Below are positions 37,072-46,800 of a DNA stretch of 55,221 nt, piece by piece (position 1 is the stretch's first letter; each line of letters begins with the position of its first letter). The stretch lies in NCBI RefSeq assembly GCF_001424835.1, contig NZ_LMCQ01000008.1, forward strand, positions 56,265 to 111,485, given 5' to 3'. This DNA comes from Variovorax sp. Root318D1 (GTDB lineage: Bacteria; Pseudomonadota; Gammaproteobacteria; Burkholderiales; Burkholderiaceae_C). The notes under the pieces are model-generated. The model did not search any database, was not told where the DNA came from, and worked only from the letters and a program-made list of their open reading frames with translations. A program made the position numbers and the translations under genes.

Positions 37072-39894
37072 TCAGTGCGCCTTGTCCCAGTTGGGACCGA
37101 TGCCGATCTCAGCGAGCAGCGGCACCTTGAGTTCGGCCACGCTGGCCATCAGGCGCGGAATTTCGGTGCGCACCCATTCGACCTCGGCCTCGGGCACTTC
37201 GAACACCAGTTCGTCGTGCACCTGCATGATCATCTTGGTGGCGCGTTTCTCGTCGTCAAGCACGTTCTGTACCTTGATCATGCTCAGCTTGATCAGGTCG
37301 GCCGCCGTGCCTTGCATCGGCGCATTGATGGCCGCGCGCTCGGCACCGCCGCGGCGCGGGCCGTTGGGCGAATTGATCTCGGGCAGGTACAGGCGCCGTC
37401 CGAACACGGTCTCGACATAGCCCTTCTCCTTGGCAAGCGCCTTGGTCTCGTCCATGTAAGCCTTCACCCCCGGGTAACGTGCGAAGTAGCGCTCGATGTA
37501 GGAGGCCGCGGCCTTGGTCTCGATGCCCAGGTTGCGTGCAAGCCCGAAGCTGCTCATGCCGTAGATGAGCCCGAAGTTGATCACCTTCGCATATCGGCGC
37601 TGCTCGCTCGACACCTGGTCGGGCGTGGAGCCGAACACTTCGGCCGCCGTGGCGCGGTGCACGTCGATGCCTTCGCGGAAGGCGCGCAGCAGCGATTCGT
37701 CGCCGCTGATGTGCGCCATGATGCGCAGCTCGATCTGCGAGTAGTCGGCGCTGGCAATCACGCTGCCAGCCGGCGCAATGAAGGCTTCGCGCACGCGGCG
37801 GCCTTCGGGCGTGCGGATCGGAATGTTCTGCAGGTTGGGGTCGTTGCTCGACAGGCGACCCGTGACCGCCACCGCCTGCGCATAGTGCGTGTGGACGCGG
37901 CCAGTGCGCGGATTGGCCAGCTGGCCGAGCTTGTCGGTGTAGGTGCCCTTGAGCTTGGACAGGCCGCGGTGCTCCAGGATCTTGGCCGGCAGCGGGAAAT
38001 CCTCCGCCAGTTTCTCGAGCACTTCTTCGTCCGTGCTGGGTGCGCCGCTCGGCGTCTTCTTGACCACCGGCAGGCCCAGCTTGGTGAAGAACACCTCGCC
38101 GATCTGCTTGGGCGACCCCAGGTTGAACGGCTGGCCGGCCAGCTCGTAGGCCTCCTGCTCCAGCGCCATGATGCGTGTGCCGAGTTCATGGCTTTGCGCC
38201 GCGAGCGTGGGCGCGTCGATCATCACGCCGTTGCGTTCGACGCGATAGAGCGCCTCGCTCGAATCCATCTCAAGCTGGTAAATGAAGCGCAGCTTCTCGT
38301 CGCGCTCGATCTGCGGCCACAGCGCCAGGTGGACGTCCAGCGTCTGGTCGCTGTCCTCGCACGAATACTCGGCGGCCTTGGCGATCTCGACCTGGCTGAA
38401 CGGAATCTGGTGCGCGCCCTTGCCGCACAGGTCTTCGTACGAGATGCCGCTGCGGCCCAGGTGCCGTTCGGCCAGGCTTGCCAAGCCGTGCGGCCGGTGC
38501 GCCTCGAGCACGTAGCTCTGCAGCATGGTGTCGTGCGCATAGCCCTGCACCTCGATGCCGTGGTTGGCGAACACGTGGCGGTCGTACTTGATGTGCTGGC
38601 CGAGCTTTTTCTTCTCGGGGTTTTCGAGCCAGGGCTTGAGCTTGGCCAGCACTTCGTCGATGGGCAGCTGCGCGGGCGCGTCGGCGTAGTTGTGCGCAAG
38701 CGGAATGTAGGCCGCCGCGCCGGGCTCGACGCTGAAGCTCAGGCCGACGATTTGCGCGACCATTTCATCGAGCGAAGTGGTCTCGGTGTCGATGGCGGCC
38801 AGCTCCGTGGCCTCAAGCTTGGCGAGCCAGGAATCGAACTGCTCCCAGGTCGTGAGGGTCTCGTATTCCAGGTTGCTCGCGGGAGATGCCGCCTCGATCG
38901 CGCCGAGGTTGGTCGAATCGTCGAACAAGCCCGCCTGGTCGCTGCTTGCCGCACCGCCGCGGGCCAGCTGCTTCTTGTTGTTTTCCTTGATCAGCTCGGG
39001 CGGCACTTCCATGGCTTCGAGCGACTTGACCAGGCTCTTGAAGCCGAACCTCTCGTAGAAGGGCTTGAGCTCGGCGGTTTGCGGCGCGCCCACGGGCAAG
39101 CCTTCGAGAGACGGCAGGCCGGTGACGTGCCCGTCCAGGTCGCAATCGGTGCGGATGGTGACGAGGTTCTTGCTCAACGGCAGCTTGTCCAGGGCCTTGC
39201 GCAGGTTCTCGCCAGCCTGGCCTTTGACCTCGGCGGCGCGTTCGATCAGCGCATCGAGCGAACCGTATTCGAGCAGCCATTTGGCTGCTGTCTTCGGGCC
39301 GACCTTCTCGACGCCGGGCACGTTGTCGACCGCATCGCCGACCAGCGTCTGGTAGTCGATCATCAAATTGGGCGGCACGCCGAATTCGGCCGTCACCCCG
39401 GCCACGTCGCGCCTCTTGCCGTTCATCGTGTCGATGATCGTGATGTGCTCGTCCACCAGCTGGCTCAGGTCCTTGTCGCCACTGGAGACGATGACCTCGA
39501 CGCCCTGCTGCGCCGCCGTCCGGGCGAGCGTGCCGATCACGTCGTCGGCCTCGATGTCGGGCACGCAGAGCACCGGCCAGCCCATCAGCTTCACCACCTC
39601 GTGGATGGGTTCGATCTGGCTGCGCAGATCGTCGGGCATGGGGGAACGGTTGGCCTTGTATTCGGGATACAGGTCGTCGCGGAAGGTCTTGCCGGGTGCG
39701 TCGAAGATGCAGGCCGCGTAGTCGGCGCGGACCTCGCGGCGCAGCGCGGTCATCATGTTGATCATGCCGCGGATGGCGCCGGTCGCGGGGCTTTTCGGAT
39801 CGCCGGGCACGGCCCGCAGGTCGGGCATGGCATGGAAGGCGCGGTAAAGATAGCTCGAGCCATCGACGAGCAGCAGCGTTTTCTTGTCGGTCAT
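37072..39894 (-). CDS. polA: DNA polymerase I
   Basis: This 940-aa repair and Okazaki-maturation polymerase has three domains. They are a 5'-3' exonuclease (about residues 1-290: LLVDGSSYLYRAFHAM, GDKDLSQLV), a 3'-5' proofreading domain with intact DxE (AAIDTETTS) and a family A polymerase domain. The polymerase domain shows DYSQIELRIMAH, the O-helix INFGLIYGMSSFGLAR and QVHDELVFEVP. ATG 39894 (MTDKKTLLLV) is the normal start; ATG 39903 is a near alternative. It diverges from the DUF2782 gene. Confidence 0.97.
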   Translation of the reverse strand: MTDKKTLLLVDGSSYLYRAFHAMPDLRAVPGDPKSPATGAIRGMINMMTALRREVRADYAACIFDAPGKTFRDDLYPEYKANRSPMPDDLRSQIEPIHEVVKLMGWPVLCVPDIEADDVIGTLARTAAQQGVEVIVSSGDKDLSQLVDEHITIIDTMNGKRRDVAGVTAEFGVPPNLMIDYQTLVGDAVDNVPGVEKVGPKTAAKWLLEYGSLDALIERAAEVKGQAGENLRKALDKLPLSKNLVTIRTDCDLDGHVTGLPSLEGLPVGAPQTAELKPFYERFGFKSLVKSLEAMEVPPELIKENNKKQLARGGAASSDQAGLFDDSTNLGAIEAASPASNLEYETLTTWEQFDSWLAKLEATELAAIDTETTSLDEMVAQIVGLSFSVEPGAAAYIPLAHNYADAPAQLPIDEVLAKLKPWLENPEKKKLGQHIKYDRHVFANHGIEVQGYAHDTMLQSYVLEAHRPHGLASLAERHLGRSGISYEDLCGKGAHQIPFSQVEIAKAAEYSCEDSDQTLDVHLALWPQIERDEKLRFIYQLEMDSSEALYRVERNGVMIDAPTLAAQSHELGTRIMALEQEAYELAGQPFNLGSPKQIGEVFFTKLGLPVVKKTPSGAPSTDEEVLEKLAEDFPLPAKILEHRGLSKLKGTYTDKLGQLANPRTGRVHTHYAQAVAVTGRLSSNDPNLQNIPIRTPEGRRVREAFIAPAGSVIASADYSQIELRIMAHISGDESLLRAFREGIDVHRATAAEVFGSTPDQVSSEQRRYAKVINFGLIYGMSSFGLARNLGIETKAAASYIERYFARYPGVKAYMDETKALAKEKGYVETVFGRRLYLPEINSPNGPRRGGAERAAINAPMQGTAADLIKLSMIKVQNVLDDEKRATKMIMQVHDELVFEVPEAEVEWVRTEIPRLMASVAELKVPLLAEIGIGPNWDKAH

Positions 39895-39992
39895 CGCGCC
39901 CATTTTGCCGTGCCCGGACCGGGCTTCCGAACCACGGCGGCAAGCGCCGCCCGCCGACACGCCAGAGGCGGGCCCGAGCCTACAATCCTTGC

Positions 39993-40361
39993 ATGCCTAG
40001 CCCCACACTCCTGGTCGCCCGCCGCATCCTGCTGGCGCTGGCCTTTGCCGCCCCTTTTGCCGCCGTCCAGGCGCAGCCCGCACCCGCCGGAGCCTCTGCG
40101 CCGCCCGCACCGCTACAAAATCAGGAGCAGCAGGCCGAAGGACGACGTAACCAGAAGGTCGAGCACATCCACACGGAAGACAGCGGCGCCTCGGTCGACG
40201 AGGTGCGCTACGGCGGCCGCACGCAGAGCATCAACGTGAAGCCCAAGGCCAACGTGCCGGGCTACGAGGTGCGGCCGAACGATCCAGGCGCGCGAACGGG
40301 TTCCGGCGAGGCCAACTCGAACGGCAACGGCGCCCGGGTCTGGAACGTGATGAAGTTCTGA
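39993..40361 (+). CDS. DUF2782 exported protein
   Basis: This 122-aa protein has a signal peptide (about residues 1-27, ending AVQAQP). A Pro/Ala/Gln-rich linker follows, then the DUF2782 core (about 55-122: QKVEHIHTEDSG, VDEVRYGGRTQSI, NVKP). The function is unknown. It lies 43 bp before thrB on the same strand, an arrangement common in this bacterial group. Confidence 0.82.
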   Translation: MPSPTLLVARRILLALAFAAPFAAVQAQPAPAGASAPPAPLQNQEQQAEGRRNQKVEHIHTEDSGASVDEVRYGGRTQSINVKPKANVPGYEVRPNDPGARTGSGEANSNGNGARVWNVMKF

Positions 40362-40404
40362 CCGTGCCGCGCATTCAATCCGCAGCGCCCCGCTGAGCAC
40401 CGCC

Positions 40405-41451
40405 ATGGCAGTTTTTACCGAAGTCGATTTCGGCGAGGCCGACGCGCTCGTGCAGCGCCTGGGCCTGGGCCCTCTGCGCGAGCTTCGCGGCATCGAGGGC
40501 GGCATCGAGAACACCAACTACTTTGCGACCACCGAGAGCGGCGAGTTCGTGCTGACGCTGTTCGAGCGCCTTGGCGCCGAGCAGCTTCCCTACTACCTTT
40601 GTCTCATGAAGCACCTGGCGGGCCGCGGCCTGCCGGTGCCAGAGCCCGTTGCCGATCCGGCCATCCAGCCGCCTTCGGGGCACGCGCTGACAATCCCTGC
40701 GAACGCCCCGTGCGAACTGCTGCTCAAGGTGGCAGGCAAGCCGGCGGCGCTGGTGCAGCGGCTCTCGGGCCGGAGCGAACTCGCACCCCGTGCCGCGCAT
40801 TGCACCGAACTGGGCGCCCTGCTTGCGCGCATGCACCTGGCGGCGCTCGACTTCCCGCGCATCCAGCCCAACCTGCGCGGGCTGGCGTGGTGGAACGACA
40901 CTATGCCGGTGGTGCTGCCTTACGTGGACGAATCGCAGGCCGGGCTGCTGCGCGCCGAACTGGCCTACCAGAACCACGTGGCCGAGTCGTCGGCTTATGC
41001 GGCGCTGCCGCGCGGGCCGGTGCATGCCGACATGTTCCGCGACAACGTGATGTTCGCAACCGGCGAAGACGCCGGCGCGGCACCCCGCCTGACCGGCGTG
41101 TTCGACTTCTACTTTGCCGGCACCGACACCTGGCTGTTCGACCTGGCCGTGTGCCTGAACGACTGGGCCATCGACCTTGCGACCGGCCAGCACGACGCTG
41201 AACGCGCCGACGCGCTGCTGTCGGCCTACGAAACCGTGCGACCGCTGAACGCAGCCGAGCGCGCCCTGCTGCCCGCCATGCTGCGCGCCGCGGCGCTGCG
41301 CTTCTGGATTTCACGCCTCTGGGACTTTCACCTGCCGCGCGAAGCCAGCATGCTGAAGCCGCACGACCCGGCGCACTTCGAGCGCGTGCTGCGCGAGCGC
41401 GCCGCCCATCCGCACGCCATGGCGCAGTCGCTCGAGCCGCTGGCCGCCTGA
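40405..41451 (+). CDS. thrB: Homoserine kinase (choline/ethanolamine-kinase-like type)
   Basis: This 348-aa kinase phosphorylates L-homoserine in threonine synthesis. It belongs to the aminoglycoside-phosphotransferase-like ThrB family, not the GHMP type. Visible are the ATP-site start GGIENTNYFATT, the catalytic loop PVHADMFRDNVMF and the metal aspartate in VFDFYFAGTD. Length is normal. It is followed 10 bp later by a membrane protein gene. Confidence 0.93.
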   Translation: MAVFTEVDFGEADALVQRLGLGPLRELRGIEGGIENTNYFATTESGEFVLTLFERLGAEQLPYYLCLMKHLAGRGLPVPEPVADPAIQPPSGHALTIPANAPCELLLKVAGKPAALVQRLSGRSELAPRAAHCTELGALLARMHLAALDFPRIQPNLRGLAWWNDTMPVVLPYVDESQAGLLRAELAYQNHVAESSAYAALPRGPVHADMFRDNVMFATGEDAGAAPRLTGVFDFYFAGTDTWLFDLAVCLNDWAIDLATGQHDAERADALLSAYETVRPLNAAERALLPAMLRAAALRFWISRLWDFHLPREASMLKPHDPAHFERVLRERAAHPHAMAQSLEPLAA

Positions 41452-41461
41452 TCCTCAAAAA

Positions 41462-42292
41462 ATGAAACTCCACCTCGTGCCGGCGCGAACCGGCGCCGAA
41501 TGGGTCCGCCTCGGGCTCAAGACTTTCTGGCGCCAGCCGCTCGCCTTCATCTCGCTGTTCTTCCTGCTGATGGCGCTGATCTCGACGGTGTCGCTGCTGC
41601 CGCTCGTCGGCAGCGTGCTGGCGCCGGTGCTGCTGCCCTTCATGACGCTGGGCCTGATGGTGGCCACGTCGGTGGCGTACACCGACAACGCCGAAGGCAT
41701 TGGCACCGAAGGTCACGCGCAGCGCCCCACCGGCTCCGCCATGTTCGTTGCCGTGGCCGGCGCCATGCGCGCCGAGTGGCGCTCGCTGGTCAAGCTCGGC
41801 GCGATCTCCGCGCTGTATTTCGTGGTGGCCGTGCTGCTGACCACGTTCGTCGACGGCGGCCAGCTTGCCAAGGCCTACCTGCTCGACGAAGTGCTGACGC
41901 CAGAGGTGATGGCGAGCAGCGACTTCCAAGTGGCACGCATGCTCCTTATGTGCCTGAACCTGCCGCTCTCGCTCGCCATGTGGCATGCGCCTGCGCTCGT
42001 GCACTGGCACCGCGTGGAGCCGGTGAAGAGCGTGTTCTTCAGCGTGGTCGCCCTGTTTCGCAACTTCGGCGCCTATGCGCTGTTCGGCCTGGCATGGCTC
42101 GGCGTGTTCCTGCTCGCCGGCATCGGCATCGGCCTGATCGCCACCGTGGTGATCGGCTTTGGTGCGGTGGGCGGAGGCGCCGGCGCGGCGGCCATCGGCA
42201 ACGTGTTGATCGTCGGCACGGCGCTGGTGCTCGCGGCCATGTCGATGAGCTCCACCTGGTTCACCTTCCGCGACAGCTTCGACCCGAATTGA
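41462..42292 (+). CDS. BPSS1780-family integral membrane protein
   Basis: This 276-aa protein has about six hydrophobic segments in three pairs and the N-terminal block VRLGLKTFWRQPLAFISLFF. Families like this are common in Burkholderiales and have no assigned role. It probably shares a transcript with thrB. Confidence 0.78.
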   Translation: MKLHLVPARTGAEWVRLGLKTFWRQPLAFISLFFLLMALISTVSLLPLVGSVLAPVLLPFMTLGLMVATSVAYTDNAEGIGTEGHAQRPTGSAMFVAVAGAMRAEWRSLVKLGAISALYFVVAVLLTTFVDGGQLAKAYLLDEVLTPEVMASSDFQVARMLLMCLNLPLSLAMWHAPALVHWHRVEPVKSVFFSVVALFRNFGAYALFGLAWLGVFLLAGIGIGLIATVVIGFGAVGGGAGAAAIGNVLIVGTALVLAAMSMSSTWFTFRDSFDPN

Positions 42293-42312
42293 AGGCACCC
42301 CGGCCGACCGGT

Positions 42313-43845
42313 TCAATCGGCCAGTGCCCTGTCCTTGCGAAGGCTCGCGAAAAGCGACCAAGCCATGCCAGCCAGCAACAGCAGGCCGACGCCCAGCGCA
42401 CCCCACAGCCACCACTTGCGGAAGGGGTCGGGCTGCACGGGAACGGGCAATTGCGCGGCCGCGGCCACCACGGCTTCAACCGCTGCCACCGGCGCCGGCG
42501 GCAGCGTGACGGAGGCTTCGCCCGCCGCCACGGGCTTGCTGGCCGAATAGCCCGGCAACAGCGTGGCCAGCGACAGCGCGGCCCCGGGCGAAGCGCCTTG
42601 CACGACGTTCTTTTCGGGCGCCACATTCCAGGCCAGCGAATACGGCGCGGCACCCTGGGCCAGGAACACCAGCGTGCGCGGCGTGGCGCCCACCGCGATC
42701 GCCGGAGGCGTGGGGCCCAGCACGCTCACCGGTCCCGCCGTGCGCAGCCGCACATGCGAGTAGCTCCTGCCGTCGAGCGCCAGCAACGGCGAACGCGCCT
42801 CGCCGCCCGCTTGTGCGAGGCGGTACACCACGGTGTCGAGCAGCGGCACTTCACCTGGGCTGCTTGCCGCGGGCGCCGGCCGGCGTTGCTGGTGCCGCAG
42901 CGCATACAGCGGATTGCGTGGAACGAATGCCGGCTCGGCCGCCGCCGGCGTGGCCGCAAGCAGGCCTGAAACACCGACCTGTGCCAGCGTGTTGACGTCG
43001 GCCAGGTCGATGCGCAGGCTTTCCACCGGAAGGCCGCGCGGCAGCGCATAGTCGCAATGGTCGGTGCCGCAACGCTCCGGCATCAGGGCGCCCGTCCATT
43101 GAAGCGGCGCCACGGGTTCGACCTCCTGCACGCTGTCGATGGCGACACCCGTCAGCGGTGCTCCGTTCTGCGGATCGCTCCAGCGCAGGCGCAGGAAGCG
43201 CGCATGCACGCCGCCCAGCTCGACCGCCAGGCGTTCGATGGTCTGGCCGCCGTGCGCCAGCCGCACCAACTGCTCTTCGCTGCCAACCGGCAGCCACTTC
43301 CGCAGGTCGTCGCTGGCCTCGAGCCTGAAGGCGAACAGGCCGCGCGCCTCGGGCGCCACGTCGAAGCGCGCCTGCAGCAGGCCGCCCTTGAGCTGGCTCG
43401 CATCGATCAGCCACTGCGCTGCTTCGGCCGGCTTGCGCGCCGGCTTGCGAGCCAGGGCCAGCGACCCGTCGGGCCGCACCCTGAAGCCCAGCGATGCGTC
43501 TTCGGCCGAGTCCGCGGTGCCCGAAGCACTTGCGGGCAGCGCGAAGATCGGCACGTCCTTGGACGTGAATTGCGGCGCAGCGGCTTCGTTGCGCAGCCAC
43601 GCATAGGGTACGGCGTTGCCGGCGGCATTGCGCATGCGGAGGTCGCGCAGATCGCCGTACGCGGCATGGGCATAGATGCCGAGCGGCAGCGCGAGCCGGT
43701 AGTAGGGGCCGTCGCCTTGCAAGGCGATGGGAGCCGTCGCGGTGGCCGGCGGCTGCGCCACGGCCACACCCAGCCAGGCCATGGCCCCAACCGCGGCAAA
43801 ACAAACGCACATCGTTCGGCGAAATGCCTTCACACCCTGCTTCAC
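42313..43845 (-). CDS. DUF3999 exported, membrane-anchored protein
   Basis: This 510-aa protein has a signal peptide (about residues 1-31). A large periplasmic region of beta-rich sequence follows, with one C-terminal membrane helix (about 480-500: WWLWGALGVGLLLLAGMAW). The GTG start at 43845 overlaps the stop of the upstream DUF2339 gene by 4 bp (GTGA), so the two are translationally coupled. This pair is a recurring arrangement. A role in the envelope is suggested by topology only. Confidence 0.82.
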   Translation of the reverse strand: MKQGVKAFRRTMCVCFAAVGAMAWLGVAVAQPPATATAPIALQGDGPYYRLALPLGIYAHAAYGDLRDLRMRNAAGNAVPYAWLRNEAAAPQFTSKDVPIFALPASASGTADSAEDASLGFRVRPDGSLALARKPARKPAEAAQWLIDASQLKGGLLQARFDVAPEARGLFAFRLEASDDLRKWLPVGSEEQLVRLAHGGQTIERLAVELGGVHARFLRLRWSDPQNGAPLTGVAIDSVQEVEPVAPLQWTGALMPERCGTDHCDYALPRGLPVESLRIDLADVNTLAQVGVSGLLAATPAAAEPAFVPRNPLYALRHQQRRPAPAASSPGEVPLLDTVVYRLAQAGGEARSPLLALDGRSYSHVRLRTAGPVSVLGPTPPAIAVGATPRTLVFLAQGAAPYSLAWNVAPEKNVVQGASPGAALSLATLLPGYSASKPVAAGEASVTLPPAPVAAVEAVVAAAAQLPVPVQPDPFRKWWLWGALGVGLLLLAGMAWSLFASLRKDRALAD

Positions 43846-46800
43846 GCGACACCTCCTTCGGGCAACACATCTTTCTCCATGTCCCTGCGCGTTGGCGGCA
43901 CCGGCGCGAAATAGCCCACCAGCAGCAGCAATGCGCCCACAGCGATGAACGACACGATGCGGAACAAGCCGCCTCGGTCGGCCAATTCGACGAAGAACAG
44001 TTTCAACACCACAACGCCGAGCAGCGCGGCGCCGCCGACCCACAGCGTGCGCACCCCGCGTCCGTGACCCAGCACCATCGCGACCACACCGCAGATGGCC
44101 CATGTGATGGAGAGCGCCGCCTGCGTGAGCCACGAGGCGTAGAGCGCATCGAAACGCCACTCGACACCCGCATAGTGATGGCAGCTGCGCAACACCATGC
44201 CGGTCAGCAGCGCAAGCCCAGTGAGGCCGAGCACGCCCTTGGCAACCATGGGCTGCACGCGCGCGAACGATGCTTCTGGCAAGGCACGCCACCAGAGCAC
44301 CAGCGCAAAGAGCACCAGCCATTGCGCAAGCTCCAGCGGGTTCAGCAGCGGCACGTAAGGCAGCGGCGATGCGTTGCCCGGGCTTGTGGCATTGGTGACC
44401 CAGACCCACGCGAGCACGTAGGCCGCCACCGGCATCGCCGCGACTTCGAGGTACGCGGTCCGGTACTCCGCCACGGGCCAACGCTGCAGCAGCGCGCGCG
44501 AACGCAGCATCCACAGCGCAACCGCGGGCACGATGGCCCAGCCCAGCAACTGCCAGCTCGACCATTCCGCGCCCACGCTTCCGAGCTGCCATTGGCATTC
44601 GCGCGCTGCCAACAGCACAAAGAACCAGAAGCCCGCCACGTGCCAAGGCGCCAGCGCCGACGGGGCCAGCCAGCGCTTCTGTGCATGCAGGAGCCGCAGG
44701 TGCCAGAGCAGCGCGAGCGGCCAGGCGATCCAGCCCAGCGCGCTCGACGGCACATACACCGCGGGCGCCGCCAACGCAGCCCCATGGGCGGCAATCAGCA
44801 CCAGGCCCGGCAGGGTGGCCAGGGTGGCGCGCCCCAGCTGCGGCCAGCCGCGCCGGTGCGCCACGACCGCCGACAGGACGGAGCTCACGAGCACGATCGC
44901 CAAGGCGGCTGCGGCCACATGGCCAGCCAGCCCGTTGCGGCGCAGCACCGCGCCGGATTCGTCCAGCCAGCCGAAGAGCCACCAGGCCAGGCCCCAGATC
45001 ACCGGCACCCACAGCACGACCGGATTGGCGCACCAGTCGTTGATCCAGCGCGTGCGCTTGGCCGTGGTGGTGCCTTCGGTGTCGCGCCGCCATGACTCGC
45101 CGCTGATCCAGCTGCCAGCCAGCAACGCCGCAAGCCCCAGCACCACCGGCGTCCAGAAACCCAGGTGCGCAAATGCCGGCGGCGGATTGTTGCCGTAGTA
45201 GATCCAGATCTGGCCAAAGACGTAGAGCAGCGCCGAAATGACCTGCAGTGCGCCCGCCAGCGCCGCGAGCGGCTTGTGCGCCATGCGCAGCGCCACCCAG
45301 AGCACGACCGTGGCCGTGAAAGGCCACAGTAAGGCAGCCTGCGCAAGGCTCACCTGGAACAGCATCGCGAGATGCAGCAGGCTCACGCCCGCAATCACCG
45401 CGACAGCGTTGCCCGCCGACCACACCGGCTGAATGCCGCGTGCCAATGCGGCGCGGTGCGCCTGCAGCATCGACCAGGCGGCGCTGCCGAGCAGGCTCAG
45501 CGCGATCAGGCTAGCCGCCACCGCGCCCTGCCAGCCGGTTGCAAGCACCTCGTCGCCGGCACGGGCATCGGCCACGCGATGCAGCGTGGTGATAAACCCG
45601 GCCACCGACAGCGCCTGCATGCCATACGTCACGAAGGCCAGCAGCCGCAGCTCGAAGCGCACCGCCAGCGCAAAGGTGGCGGATGCCAGCACCGCCGTTG
45701 CAGCCGCCGCCCACGGCGGCGTGAACCACTGCCACAGCAGCAGCGTGAGCGCGCCCATGCCGAGCCACGGCAACGCGGTGCCCACCAGCGCTTCCCAGCC
45801 GTTGCCTTCGTCCAGCTTTGCGCGGCGGTGAATGGTCCACATCGCAAAGGCGCTCACCGCCACCAGCAGTGGGCCGATCACGGAGCCCTGCAAAAGCGGA
45901 TGCCCCGCCGCTGCGTCGAGCTGCGTGGCTTCGAGGAGCTTCCACACCGCACCAGCAAACACCAGGAAAGAGAAGGCGCGCGCATACACGCGCCCCTGCC
46001 GCGCACCCAGCCAGTACATGCCGGCCGCTTCCACGGCCCAGGCCGCACCCGTCCACCGGCCTTCGAAGCCGAGCGGAATGGCGAGCGTGCCGAAGATCAC
46101 GCCGACGATCGCGTAGGCTTCCGCCAGCAGTGCCAGGCCTTTCGGCTGCGTGGCGAAAACCAGGCGGCCCATCACCAGGTAGAAGGCTGCGAGCGCCATT
46201 GCCGAGAACGCGGCGCCGTATTCCCACGGCTGCATCAGCAGCACTTGCATGCCGAACGCGACCATGGGCGTGCCGAACACGAGCGAGCTGTCGACCCGGC
46301 CCGCGCGGCGCAAGGTATCGAGCGCGCGCGCGGCCAGCGGCTGCGCGGGCTGAACGGGTGCATCGAACAGCGTACGGCGCGCGAACAGCAGGCCGATGGC
46401 CACGAACAGCAGGAAGAACACCAGGAGGAAGGGCTGCACGATGCCGTATTGGTCATCGGTGTAGTACTTGTGCGCCCAGCCCGCGGCCAGCGTGAAGGTG
46501 CCGACGAAGCCGATCAGGTTCAGCACCCGCCAGGCCTTGAACCAGGCGATCAGCACGATGCCGACATCGAGCACCAGCAGGTAGGTGAAGAGCCCCACCG
46601 GCCGGTTCTGCCCCGTAGAGGCCAGCACCGGCGCCGCAAAGCCTTCGAGCACCGCCACGATGGCCAGCGCCGGCGCGTTCTGCAGCACCGCCAGCACCGC
46701 GCTCAATGCGGCCACGCCGAACAGGAAAACGAAGCCCGCAGTCGGCGGCAGCAGTTCGTGCACCTTCATGGCCGCCAGCGTCGTCAGGTAGAAGACGCCG

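Noticed and set aside
36796..40239. 1147-aa open frame on the plus strand opposite polA
   Set aside because: High-GC codon bias keeps this frame open; polA on the other strand is complete with all domains, and the frame shows no recognisable domain.
42313..45423. Long minus-strand frame suggesting a 1036-aa fusion upstream of DUF3999
   Set aside because: The extra part only shadows DUF2339; the GTG overlap with the DUF2339 stop and the signal peptide fix the true start at 43845.
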